From Eubacterium sp. (GTDB lineage: Bacteria; Bacillota; Clostridia; Oscillospirales; Acutalibacteraceae), in contig JAFSZK010000089.1 in the NCBI GenBank assembly GCA_017458975.1, forward strand, positions 1-59,714: a stretch of 59,714 bases of DNA. The letters run 5' to 3'. A program made the position numbers and the translations under genes. Position 1 is the first letter of the stretch. Each line of letters starts with the position of its first letter. The notes under the pieces are model-generated. The model was not told the DNA's origin and made no database searches. It saw only the letters and a list, made by a program, of their open reading frames with translations. Shown here in pieces: positions 29,317 through 37,990 of this stretch.

Positions 29317-29925
29317 ATGGATTATAATGAAGTATTGAAGGTGTTTCTGAAATATCTTCCGTATATGCTTTTTTCGGGCTTTATGTCGCTCGGCTGGAGG
29401 ATTTTTCTTACCGTTGCCGTTTATAACGATTCCAAGGCGAGAGCCCTTGTTTCAAAAACCGCGTATACGGTGTTTACCTTTTTATTCCCGCTGATTACGG
29501 GAATCATCTATCTTTGCTCAAGAAATAATGCAAAAACGAGCGCGCCGAAGCTTTGTACGAGCTGCGGTACCACCGTTCAGCCGGATTTCAATTTCTGTCC
29601 GAACTGCAACTCGCCCTATCTTGTAAGCTATGAGGTTCATAATGCAAATAAGCTTAAAAGCAACGCCAAAACCTTTATGATTGTTGCAATTTGCTGTTTT
29701 ATAGCCTCACATATGGTAAACGCTTCTTATCAGACAAAATTTGCCGAGGACCTCAGAAAGGCTACCTCAGGAAACTCAAGCTCAAGTCCTTACGGAGATT
29801 TTAAGGATTTTGAGGATTTCTTTGAGCAATACGAGGACCAAAACGGCGGTAATAACGGTAACGATAACAATAACGACAACGACAGCGCGGCTGACGATTT
29901 TAATAATTTCGGAAACAATAATTAA
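29317..29925 (+). CDS. Zinc-ribbon membrane protein with acidic Asn/Asp-rich tail
   Basis: A 202-residue protein with about three hydrophobic segments (roughly 10-35, 45-66 and 118-135), a zinc ribbon CTSCGTTVQPDFNFCPNC (about residues 78-95) and a low-complexity tail of Asn, Asp and Gly ending FNNFGNNN. The start 29317 follows TAAGGAG; the longer frame at 29254 lies inside the DUF2804 gene. Zinc-ribbon membrane proteins of this type are common in Clostridia but have no assigned function. The acidic tail contrasts with the basic tails of the secreted neighbours. Confidence 0.75.
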   Translation: MDYNEVLKVFLKYLPYMLFSGFMSLGWRIFLTVAVYNDSKARALVSKTAYTVFTFLFPLITGIIYLCSRNNAKTSAPKLCTSCGTTVQPDFNFCPNCNSPYLVSYEVHNANKLKSNAKTFMIVAICCFIASHMVNASYQTKFAEDLRKATSGNSSSSPYGDFKDFEDFFEQYEDQNGGNNGNDNNNDNDSAADDFNNFGNNN

Positions 29926-29941
29926 ATGAAGGGAAAAGACT

Positions 29942-31120
29942 ATGAAAAAGAGGGTATTATCATTAGTCCTGGCTTTCGTTCTTTTAATCCAGATTTTAAC
30001 AATCTGCTTTTCGGCTTCGGCTGCAAGCAAGACTCCCGTTTGGGATAAGTATTCCAAAAACGGCTCCCACGCCGTAGCGACTGCGGAATTCAAAATTAAC
30101 GGCTTTAATTTTACTTATAAAGCGTGGTATCCCAAGGATATTAAAAAGCTTTCAAAATGTCCTGTGCTGCTTTATTGTAACGGTACCGGCTCAAGCTATC
30201 TTAAAGACCCTATTACGGGTAAGTTCTTAACCGTTGCCGCTTCTTACGGCTTTATCTGCGTTACAAATTCCGATGAGAATTGCGGAACGGGTAAAAGTAT
30301 GGACGCGGCTATGACGAAGCTTTTAGAATTTAATAATACTAAATCAAGTCCTTTTTATAAAAAGGTTGACGCTTCAAAGGTAGCCCTTGCGGGACACTCG
30401 CAGGGAGCAACCTGTACTATGAATTTATCCGACCCCGCGCAGTATTCAAACGCTAAATACTATAAGGCAATTTACGCCTGTTCACTTCCGACTAACGCGC
30501 TTGCCGCGTCGCCTGCGCAAAACTGTCCCTATGACTCAACCAAGGTTAAGGTGCCAACCCTGCTTACTGCGGGAAGCGGCTTTACCGACCAGGGCTTTAT
30601 ATGTCCTATTGAAAAGAGCTTAAGACCTAATTTCAGCAATATCAAAAGCGACGTATATATGGCAAGATTAGACGGAGTGGAGCATGCCGAGAGTATGCAA
30701 AAGACCTACCCCTATATGGTTGCATGGATACTTTTCAGACTTAATAATAACCAAACAGCCGCTAAAGCTTTTATCGGCGCAAAGCCCGAGCTTAAAACAA
30801 ACCCCAAGTGGATTGATTTTAAGGTTAAGCTTACTAAAAAAGAATGTACCTTAAATAAGGTTAAGCCTGCTAAAAAGGCGTTTAAGGCTGCGTGGAAAAA
30901 GCAAGCTCACGTAAGCGGATATAAGATTTCTTATTCAACTAACTCGAAATTTAAAAAAGCCAAAACCGTAACGGTTACAACCTCAACAAAGGGTGCAAAG
31001 ACAGTTAAGAAGCTTAAGTCTAAAAAGAAATACTATGTACGCGTAAGAGCTTATACCAAGATTGGAAGTAAGAATTATTACTCCGATTGGTCATCTGTTA
31101 AAACAGTTAAAACAAAATAA
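29942..31120 (+). CDS. Secreted alpha/beta hydrolase with C-terminal basic Fn3 module
   Basis: A 392-residue exported hydrolase. A signal peptide covers about residues 1-28 (CFSASAASK). CPVLLYCNGTGSSY forms the oxyanion region, the nucleophile is Ser153 in LAGHSQGATCTMNL, an Asp is likely in the TAGSGFTDQGF region and the His in DGVEHAESM. The layout fits PET-hydrolase/dienelactone-hydrolase-like esterases. From about residue 300 a basic Fn3-like module follows (HVSGYKISYSTNSKFKKA, KKKYYVRVRAYT, YYSDWSSVKTVKTK). A GAAGGGAAAA site precedes the ATG, 17 bases after the zinc-ribbon gene. Substrate unknown. Confidence 0.87.
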   Translation: MKKRVLSLVLAFVLLIQILTICFSASAASKTPVWDKYSKNGSHAVATAEFKINGFNFTYKAWYPKDIKKLSKCPVLLYCNGTGSSYLKDPITGKFLTVAASYGFICVTNSDENCGTGKSMDAAMTKLLEFNNTKSSPFYKKVDASKVALAGHSQGATCTMNLSDPAQYSNAKYYKAIYACSLPTNALAASPAQNCPYDSTKVKVPTLLTAGSGFTDQGFICPIEKSLRPNFSNIKSDVYMARLDGVEHAESMQKTYPYMVAWILFRLNNNQTAAKAFIGAKPELKTNPKWIDFKVKLTKKECTLNKVKPAKKAFKAAWKKQAHVSGYKISYSTNSKFKKAKTVTVTTSTKGAKTVKKLKSKKKYYVRVRAYTKIGSKNYYSDWSSVKTVKTK

Positions 31121-31130
31121 TTAAAATCGC

Positions 31131-31159
31131 TTGATAATTATTAGATAATCTGTTAAAAT
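31131..31159 (+). promoter_or_regulatory. SigA promoter for the GPH symporter
   Basis: TTGATA (31131-31136), 17-base spacer, TAAAAT (31154-31159), giving a leader of about 75 bases. Confidence 0.75.
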
Positions 31160-31177
31160 AAGTATATTATGTGATAG

Positions 31178-31218
31178 TAATCGCACTATGAGAAATTTGT
31201 TTGCTTATAGTGCGATTA
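31178..31218 (+). promoter_or_regulatory. Leader inverted repeat upstream of the GPH symporter
   Basis: A perfect 12-bp inverted repeat (TAATCGCACTAT at 31178-31189; its complement at 31207-31218) with a 17-base spacer. It lies just after the predicted transcription start and before the ribosome binding site. No T-run follows, so it is an operator or an mRNA hairpin rather than a terminator. Confidence 0.7.
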
Positions 31219-31241
31219 TTCGGAAAAGGAGTTAATTCAGT

Positions 31242-32834
31242 ATGGGCGAAAAGAAAAGTGTTAATACATATACGGGAAAAGAGCTGTTCGGCTACTTAAC
31301 GGGTATGTTCGGTCAGAACCTTATTTATCAGGTCATTGCCGCAGGTCTTGTAAGCGTATATCTCGGAACTGTTCTTTATATCCCCGCTGCCGCAGTATCT
31401 GCAATTATCTTTGCGGCAAGAATCTGGGACGCTATTAACGACCCGATGATGGGTACAATTGTTGACAGAACGCACACAAAATGGGGTAAGTGCAGACCTT
31501 ATCTTATCTTCTTCCCTGCAATTATAGGCGTGTTTACAATACTTTGCTTTATGAACGGTATTTATACAAATCCCGGAGCAAGTAAAGCGCTTATAGTAAC
31601 ATGGGCTGCCGCTTCTTACATAATCTGGGGTATGCTGTTTACTGTTTGTGATATTCCTCTTTGGGGAATCACCTCGCTTATGACCGAGGACGAAAATGAC
31701 CGCGCAAAGATTATCGGTCTTGCCCGTATGGCAGCAGGTATCGGCGGTATAGGTACAGTTGTAAGCTTTATTCCCGATTTCCTTAAAGGCAATTTTGAAG
31801 GTAAATATAACGCAATGGTTGACGGCGTTAAGTACACCCAGCAGATGGCTAATAACGATACTAAAAAAGCCGCTTGGATTGCAACCGTTGTTATTCTTAC
31901 CGTAGTAGCTACAATCCTTTTTGAAATCGCAGGTCTTGTAACCCGTGAAAGAGTTCCCGGCGACGCTGAGGACAAGAGAGGAATTATTGATAACTTTAAG
32001 ATTATGTGGGGCTGCTTACCGTTCAGACAGATTCTTATTTCAGGCGTATTAAGAAGCCCGCTTCAGCTTCTTATGATTCTTGCTATGCCGCTTATGCTTT
32101 ACTACTACACCGATAACGCGTTTGATAAAGTAGGCGAGCTTGACGGAGGTCAGCGACTTATTAAGATTGCCGTAATCGGACTTGCGGTATTTATTCCGCA
32201 GTTTGCTGCAATGGCGGTTACTCCGAACCTTGTTAAAAAGTTTGAAAACAAAGCAATATATAATGCGTTTACCGTACTCGGTGCAATTCCATACGCGCTT
32301 ATCTTTGTTGCATATCTTATCTTTAAGGGCGACCTTTTAAGCTGGATAGGAATTGTAATTACAGCCGTATGTATCGGACTTGCTTCGGCTTCAATGGGCG
32401 GTATTAACGTAATGCAATCAATTATGATTGCCGACTGCGTTGACTATGAGGAATTCCATAAGGGCTACCGTCCCGACGGCGTATTTTTCTCGGGTCAATC
32501 CTTCCTTACAAAGCTTTCCGGCGGTATTGCCGCTCTTATCCAGGGTCTTGTTTATACAGTAGTAGGTTTCTCGGGTAAGAACCTTGACGATATTAACTAT
32601 CAGCTTGCAAACGGAAAGCACTTCTTTGAGCTTGACGGCGGTAAATACGCAGCCGCAATGTTCTTCCTTATCTCAATTCCGGTTGCTGTCGGTATGCTTC
32701 TTTCATATCTTCCGATGAGAAAGTACGCTATGACCGACGCTGAACATAACGATATGCTTGCCGCTCTTATTGAAAGAAGACAGCAAAACGCCTCTGAAGC
32801 TCCCGCTGAGATTAACGCTCAGGAGGAGGCTTGA
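31242..32834 (+). CDS. GPH-family sugar:cation symporter (MFS)
   Basis: A 530-residue membrane transporter with about twelve hydrophobic segments. Family motifs are RIWDAINDPMMGTIVDRTHT and WGKCRPYLIFFP near the N-terminus and MIADCVDYEEFHKGYRPDGV in the second half, all typical of glycoside-pentoside-hexuronide:cation symporters such as MelB. The cargo is probably an oligosaccharide or glycoside for the nearby GH2 and GH3 enzymes, an inference from the neighbourhood. AAAAGGAG precedes the ATG. After the TGA stop at 32832-32834 the same frame continues open for 21 codons (see findings). Confidence 0.92.
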   Translation: MGEKKSVNTYTGKELFGYLTGMFGQNLIYQVIAAGLVSVYLGTVLYIPAAAVSAIIFAARIWDAINDPMMGTIVDRTHTKWGKCRPYLIFFPAIIGVFTILCFMNGIYTNPGASKALIVTWAAASYIIWGMLFTVCDIPLWGITSLMTEDENDRAKIIGLARMAAGIGGIGTVVSFIPDFLKGNFEGKYNAMVDGVKYTQQMANNDTKKAAWIATVVILTVVATILFEIAGLVTRERVPGDAEDKRGIIDNFKIMWGCLPFRQILISGVLRSPLQLLMILAMPLMLYYYTDNAFDKVGELDGGQRLIKIAVIGLAVFIPQFAAMAVTPNLVKKFENKAIYNAFTVLGAIPYALIFVAYLIFKGDLLSWIGIVITAVCIGLASASMGGINVMQSIMIADCVDYEEFHKGYRPDGVFFSGQSFLTKLSGGIAALIQGLVYTVVGFSGKNLDDINYQLANGKHFFELDGGKYAAAMFFLISIPVAVGMLLSYLPMRKYAMTDAEHNDMLAALIERRQQNASEAPAEINAQEEA

Positions 32835-32913
32835 AACGAAGTCGCCCGTGTTTTAGACGAAAATATGGACGAAATTGTAAAACAGATTAACGAGCTTTAA
32901 TTAAACGTTTAAC

Positions 32914-32945
32914 CCCCTTGTGCTTAAGTGCAAGGGGTGTTTTTA
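32914..32945 (+). terminator. Terminator after the GPH symporter
   Basis: CCCCTTG/CAAGGGG hairpin (arms 32914-32920 and 32931-32937) followed by a T-rich tract. Confidence 0.82.
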
Positions 32946-33027
32946 TACAAATATGTCATATGTAAAAATAATTGTAAAAAAATATTAAAAGTTTTTAAGT
33001 TTATATAAAAAATAATGTGATAGATGC

Positions 33028-33033
33028 TATAAT
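33028..33033 (+). promoter_or_regulatory. Candidate -10 box for the subtilisin gene
   Basis: TATAAT at 33028-33033 lies 60 bases before the start codon but has no good -35 box 17 bases upstream. The 148 bases from the previous terminator to the gene show nothing else clear apart from AT-rich tracts. Confidence 0.4.
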
Positions 33034-33092
33034 AAATAGGACTTATATATAGAGATATTTTTCTCTTAATTTTAAAAAAGGACAGTGATTTT

Positions 33093-36000
33093 ATGAAAAT
33101 GGTTTTTAAGAAATTAACTGCAGTAACGCTCAGCGTTATTTTAGCTGTAACAGTATGGGTTTCACCCTTCGGTATGAGCGCCTTTGCGTCAAGCAGCAAG
33201 CGTTACGTTGAGGGCGAGGCTGTTGCCGTTTTAAAGGACGGAGTTAAAAGCAGCGATTTAACAGGCGGTTCGGTTAAGCTTAAGAAGAGCTTTTCTTTTG
33301 ACAGTAAAGGCGAGGAGCTTAATATTGCCGTTTTAAAATCAAACACGCTTTCAACCAAGCGGCTTATAAATAAGCTTAAAGACAGCGATAACGTAAAATC
33401 GGTTATCCCCAATTATAAAAAGCATATCACCTCCGTAACAGATGATTCTTATTCCTCCTTCCAGTGGGCGCTTGACAATACGGGTATGAGCGGCGGAACC
33501 GTAAATGCCGATACTAACCCCGAAGGACTTTGGGACAGTGCCGCTCAGGCGGAAAAGGAAAAGGTTATTGCCGTTGTTGATACGGGTATTGATTATAACA
33601 ATCCCGAATTTGCGGGCAAGCTTTGGGAAAATCCCTACGGAAAAAAGCTTGTAGGAAAATACGGCTATGATTTTTCGGGTGATAACGAGGACGCAACTCC
33701 TCTTGACAATAACGGCCACGGAACTCACTGCGCGGGTATTATTGCCGCAAACGCCGATAATCAGGCAGGTATAAGCGGTATAAACAAGACCAACGTAAAG
33801 ATAATGGCAATTAAATGGCTTGACAGCGAGGGCAGCGGAACAACCGAAGGCGTTCTTGCCGCTTACGATTACATTGAAAGAGCTATGCAGCTCGGCACAA
33901 ACGTTGTTGCAATCAATAACTCCTGGGGCGGTTTAGGCGACCTTGACGAGCAAAGCATATATGACGAAATATTTGATAAATTCGGCGAAATGGGCGCAAT
34001 TTCGGTAATTGCCGCAGGTAACGACGGGGAAGCGATAAATGCTGAAGAAGAGGACGATATTTATAACGTACCCGCCGCATCGTCAAGCAAATACGCTTTA
34101 ACCGTTGCCGCAACAAATAATAAGGACGAGCTTGCTTCATTTTCAAGCTATTCCGAAAAGTACGTTGATATTGCGGCTCCCGGCTCAACAATTCTTTCAA
34201 CCGTAAGCTACGATTGCTTTAATCCCTCTATTTATACCGACGCCAAGAGGACTGAAACGGTAAATGTAATTCAGGATTATAACGGCGAATTTACAAGCGC
34301 TTCCTTCGGTTATCCCATTGTTGATACAACAACGGGCAAAAACAGCTATGCCTCATATCCGCTTTCCGATAAGCTTGTCGTATCAAGGAGCGATGATTCC
34401 TTCGGCAGCGGTGGTAATGCGGTTTGCGTAAAAACAAACGAAGCTCCTAATACAAATAAGAACTATTCCTATCTATTTACCGTTCCGTTTACGGTAGCGG
34501 ATAAAGACGCCGACTATTCGGTAAGCTTTATGTTTAAGGGCTTGGGCTATTCCGATATTATTGTTTACGATGTTCCTGCGGATTTTGATTATGAGGAACT
34601 TGAAAACATTGAATACAGCGCTAACTGTATCGGCGAGGACGGTATGAACGGATGGGACCATATCTTCTTTACCTCGTCGCCGAGTAATGACGAAACCTAT
34701 GAAAAGGCAAATGACAGAAAGCTCGTATTCTTAATTGACAGCGTTGCCAACGGTGAAAACACCTCGGTTATTCTTGACGATTTGGCAATCAGTAAACAGG
34801 GAATAGACGCCTCCTTATTTGAAAGGTACGATTTTCACAGCGGTACCTCAATGGCAACTCCTTACGTTTCGGGCGCGGTTGCGCTTCTTGAAAACGCATA
34901 TCCGAAGGCAAGAATAAACGATATTATTAATATGATTAAGAACACGGGAAGATATTCCGCGGCTCTTGAGGGAAAGACTCAAAACTCAAGAATTCTCTCC
35001 CTTGAAAACGCCGAAAAATGTCCTCCGCTTATTTCAAGCGTTGCTTATAATAAGGACGGAAAGGTAAGCGTTAAGGGCTCGTTTATGAGCGTTGGAAGCG
35101 TTAACGTTAATTCAGCCGAGGTTACTCCCGAATCCAACGACGGCGAAACAATCGTTTTAAAAGACGATAATTATAATACTAAAAAGGCAACCGTTAGTGT
35201 AACTAACGAATACGGACAGGATACCTATACAACTCTTCTTTCAAAGAAAACCCTTTATCCCGAAGTTAAAAACGTTATTGGCTCGCCCTCGGGCAGCTCC
35301 TCAAGCGTTATGCTTCAAAACGAAAGCGTTGCATATTTCGTATCCGACGGCGGCTCGGTAGGTACTTTGGAGTACGACAAGGACGACGAAGTATATACCT
35401 ATGAGGAAGCCGACAACGATATTGATTTTACAAAGCTGTTTAAGAATTACAGTAAGAATAATACAAAGGAAATCACAAGCGCGGTATATTCCGACGGATT
35501 TATATATTTCACCGCCCTTACCAAAACCGTAACCTCAACGGGCGTTGCTATCGGTTGCGACTGCGCGTTCGGAAGCTTTGACCTTAATAACGAAACGACC
35601 GCTCTGCTTTGCGATTTACCCGACGACGCGGACGCCTTTGCTTCTCTCGGCGCATATAAGGGTAATATCCTTCTTATCGGCGGTATAACCGACAGCGGCT
35701 TGAGCAATAAGGTATATAAATATAACAAGAGCAAGAAAGCCTTTGAAGCGTCAGGCACTCTTCCCGAAGGAAGAGCGGGCGCAAAATTCCTTCAGTTTGA
35801 AAATACGCTTGTTGGCGTTTACGGTATTAACGAGGCGGGAACGCTTCCCGACGTTCGTATGTTTAACGGCAGCGCGTGGACCAAAGCTCCGCTCGGCTAT
35901 GAGAGCGAGGATTATAATACCGTAGATTATAATAAAACTAAATATAATATGTACTTCGGTAATCTCGGTACCGAAAACAACGGCGTGTTCTGTAACGGCT

Positions 36001-36983
36001 CGTATCTTTACGGAGTCGGCGATACCTTCGTATTCAATATGAAAACAAAGAAGGTCGTTGATTCAAAATATTCCTCAAGAAACGATTTAACGCAGGAAAG
36101 ACTTGTGGGCACAACCCTTCCGGGCTGCTTTATCGGCTTTGAGGAAAGCGTAAGCTTTGATATTTTCGGCTCCTTCGGTATTTTTGCCGACGATACAACG
36201 AATACTCTTGAAAAGCTTATTACAACCCTGCTCAGCTCGCCGGGCACTCCCCACAGCATTCCCGTAAGTAACGAAAAATTCTTCCCGCCTGAAAAGGAAG
36301 ACAATGAAGAAGAGGAAGATGACTGGGGCGACTGGAATATTGACTGGGGCGATGAAGAAGAACAGGCACCCACGCCGACTGCAAGTCAGCTCAAAAAGGC
36401 TAAGCTCAACAAAAAGCTCAATCTTAAAGAGTCAAAGATTTCGACCAATGCCAAGGTATCAAAGAAAGCCATTAAAGCAAAATGGAAAAAGGTAAAGGGC
36501 GCAAGCAATTACCAGATAAGATACCGCAAGGCGGGTGCAAAAAAGTGGAAATATAAGTACACTAATAATAAAACGAACTATTTGATTAAAAAGCTTAAAG
36601 TGGGCGAGCTCTACGACGTTCAGATAAGAGCGCTTAAAAAGACCTCAAAGGGCTGGCAGCGTTCCGAGTGGTGTAAGGTTAACCGAAGATATATCAAAAC
36701 CGTAAAGATTACAAAGCTTCAGCTTTACAAAACTATGGTAAGAGTAAGCTGGAAGAACGATAAAAAAGCAAACGCTTCCCAGATTATCGTATACTCCGAC
36801 AAAGCCTGCACAAAGAAGGTTAAATCTCTTAAGGTCAAGGGCTCAAAAACGAGCAGAGCCAGAATAAAGGGACTAAAGAAAAACACCAAATACTATGTTA
36901 AGGTAAGACCTATCAAGAAAAAAGGAAAGAATGAATACTTAGGTCAGCTTTCCTCCTCAAAAGCCTTTAACACAAAAAAATAA
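33093..36983 (+). CDS. Secreted subtilisin-like serine protease with inserted and tandem Fn3 domains
   Basis: A 1296-residue exported S8 protease. A signal peptide (about 1-32, MSAFASSS) is followed by a pro-domain (about 38-112). The triad is Asp163 in VVDTGIDYN, His209 in NNGHGTHCAG and Ser586 in HSGTSMATPYVSG. His and Ser are 377 residues apart against about 157 in subtilisin, so an extra domain of about 200 residues (roughly 370-570) sits before the Ser loop. Residues about 730-1060 contain repeated blade-like segments (GNILLIGGITDSG, NTLVGVYGINEAG) suggesting a beta-propeller. An acidic linker rich in Glu, Asp and Trp (about 1068-1092) leads to two basic Fn3-like modules. Confidence 0.9.
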   Translation: MKMVFKKLTAVTLSVILAVTVWVSPFGMSAFASSSKRYVEGEAVAVLKDGVKSSDLTGGSVKLKKSFSFDSKGEELNIAVLKSNTLSTKRLINKLKDSDNVKSVIPNYKKHITSVTDDSYSSFQWALDNTGMSGGTVNADTNPEGLWDSAAQAEKEKVIAVVDTGIDYNNPEFAGKLWENPYGKKLVGKYGYDFSGDNEDATPLDNNGHGTHCAGIIAANADNQAGISGINKTNVKIMAIKWLDSEGSGTTEGVLAAYDYIERAMQLGTNVVAINNSWGGLGDLDEQSIYDEIFDKFGEMGAISVIAAGNDGEAINAEEEDDIYNVPAASSSKYALTVAATNNKDELASFSSYSEKYVDIAAPGSTILSTVSYDCFNPSIYTDAKRTETVNVIQDYNGEFTSASFGYPIVDTTTGKNSYASYPLSDKLVVSRSDDSFGSGGNAVCVKTNEAPNTNKNYSYLFTVPFTVADKDADYSVSFMFKGLGYSDIIVYDVPADFDYEELENIEYSANCIGEDGMNGWDHIFFTSSPSNDETYEKANDRKLVFLIDSVANGENTSVILDDLAISKQGIDASLFERYDFHSGTSMATPYVSGAVALLENAYPKARINDIINMIKNTGRYSAALEGKTQNSRILSLENAEKCPPLISSVAYNKDGKVSVKGSFMSVGSVNVNSAEVTPESNDGETIVLKDDNYNTKKATVSVTNEYGQDTYTTLLSKKTLYPEVKNVIGSPSGSSSSVMLQNESVAYFVSDGGSVGTLEYDKDDEVYTYEEADNDIDFTKLFKNYSKNNTKEITSAVYSDGFIYFTALTKTVTSTGVAIGCDCAFGSFDLNNETTALLCDLPDDADAFASLGAYKGNILLIGGITDSGLSNKVYKYNKSKKAFEASGTLPEGRAGAKFLQFENTLVGVYGINEAGTLPDVRMFNGSAWTKAPLGYESEDYNTVDYNKTKYNMYFGNLGTENNGVFCNGSYLYGVGDTFVFNMKTKKVVDSKYSSRNDLTQERLVGTTLPGCFIGFEESVSFDIFGSFGIFADDTTNTLEKLITTLLSSPGTPHSIPVSNEKFFPPEKEDNEEEEDDWGDWNIDWGDEEEQAPTPTASQLKKAKLNKKLNLKESKISTNAKVSKKAIKAKWKKVKGASNYQIRYRKAGAKKWKYKYTNNKTNYLIKKLKVGELYDVQIRALKKTSKGWQRSEWCKVNRRYIKTVKITKLQLYKTMVRVSWKNDKKANASQIIVYSDKACTKKVKSLKVKGSKTSRARIKGLKKNTKYYVKVRPIKKKGKNEYLGQLSSSKAFNTKK

Positions 36984-37002
36984 GGCTCTCTGAGCCAATA
37001 AA

Positions 37003-37030
37003 ACAAACCCCGCTCAAACGAGCGGGGTAT
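37003..37030. terminator. Bidirectional terminator between the subtilisin and YdcF-like genes
   Basis: A CCCCGCTC/GAGCGGGG hairpin (loop AAAC, arms 37008-37015 and 37020-37027). A smaller GGCTC-TCT-GAGCC hairpin lies just before it at 36984-36996. Confidence 0.8.
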
Positions 37031-37050
37031 AGTTTATTTATAATTGATTT

Positions 37051-37866
37051 TTAATTTCTGACACCCTGCAATCTCTGTATCCATACTCCGAATACCTCTC
37101 TTGTAAAGAAGGTCGGCTTTGAGGGCTTTGTTGAATTTGAGGGGAGCGACGACGGAGAAAGTCCGTTCTTTCTACAAATCATTGACGCTCTGTACTGGTG
37201 ATAATCCGTAGTAGCAACCGCTACTTCCTTTGACATATTATTATCTTCAATAATCTTAAGCGAATTTTTAACGTTTGTATCCGTGCTTGTTGATTTATCC
37301 TCAATGATAATCCTATTGCCGTCAATACCGCTTTCGGTCATAAGATTGTAAATACATTGTCCCTCGCTTAAATTCTCGTCATATCCCTGACCGCCCGAGG
37401 CAATTGCAACGGCGTCGGGGTGATTTTTCATATATTCGGACGCAGCGTCGCATCTCTTTTTAAGCGAATAGCTCGGCTTGTCGCCCCTTATCTGACATCC
37501 GAGAACGATAACCGTTGTCTGATTATCGGCTGTATAATGGGAGTGACTTATTATATTTGTGAGAGTTATGAAAAACGCCGTAAAGAATATTATAACGGCA
37601 AGTGCGATAAAAGACAGGATAATCTTTCCCGACGTGTTGCCCAGGATACCCGAAATAAACTTGTTTATCCTTGTAAACAAAAGGGAATATATAACGAGCA
37701 AGCCCGAGATACCGAGCCCGAAAAGATTGCCCGCGTTTATTACGCCGAGCGTCAGAAGAGGCGGCGAGTAGAGCATAAAAAGGGCTACCGCTGCGACTAT
37801 AAGAAGAAGTCTTATTATAATTGAAATCATAAAAACTATCGTTTCCTTTTTAATTTTTGTTTTCAT
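37051..37866 (-). CDS. YdcF/SanA-type (DUF218) membrane protein
   Basis: A 271-residue protein with about four hydrophobic segments in the first 110 residues, then a DUF218 domain facing outside. The domain has VIVLGCQIRGDKPS, ASGGQGYDENLSEGQ, IIEDKSTSTDTNVKNS and VATTDYHQYRA, the conserved stretches of the family. DUF218 proteins are linked to envelope integrity, vancomycin sensitivity in SanA and cell-wall precursor handling; the reaction is not established. AGAGGTT precedes the start. It is transcribed alone and ends at a bidirectional terminator. Confidence 0.88.
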   Translation of the reverse strand: MKTKIKKETIVFMISIIIRLLLIVAAVALFMLYSPPLLTLGVINAGNLFGLGISGLLVIYSLLFTRINKFISGILGNTSGKIILSFIALAVIIFFTAFFITLTNIISHSHYTADNQTTVIVLGCQIRGDKPSYSLKKRCDAASEYMKNHPDAVAIASGGQGYDENLSEGQCIYNLMTESGIDGNRIIIEDKSTSTDTNVKNSLKIIEDNNMSKEVAVATTDYHQYRASMICRKNGLSPSSLPSNSTKPSKPTFFTREVFGVWIQRLQGVRN

Positions 37867-37899
37867 TTTTAACCTCTGCGTTTTATTTATGTCTAACTT

Positions 37900-37928
37900 A
37901 TTTTATCATATATAAAATCATCATACAA
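37900..37928 (-). promoter_or_regulatory. SigA promoter for the YdcF-like gene
   Basis: Minus-strand TTGTAT (37923-37928), 17-base spacer, TAAAAT (37900-37905), 33 bases before the start. Confidence 0.7.
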
Positions 37929-37932
37929 GTGC

Positions 37933-37961
37933 TTTATTTTTTATTTATAATATGATATAAT
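37933..37961 (+). promoter_or_regulatory. Probable SigA promoter for the ABC exporter operon
   Basis: TTTATT (37933-37938), 17-base spacer, TATAAT (37956-37961), 29 bases before the start. The -35 box is poor. It is back-to-back with the YdcF-like promoter. Confidence 0.5.
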
Positions 37962-37990
37962 GTCTAAAATTATTAAAAAGGAGGGATAAT

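Noticed and set aside
25106..33023. The 8-mer TGTGATAG before three genes (25106, 31170, 33016)
   Set aside because: It lies at different distances from the promoters, and several copies of an 8-mer are expected by chance in AT-rich spacers of a 60 kb window.
37420..37824. A 134-codon plus-strand frame opposite the YdcF-like gene
   Set aside because: It is covered by the DUF218 gene with clear motifs; the translation is a basic, low-quality shadow.
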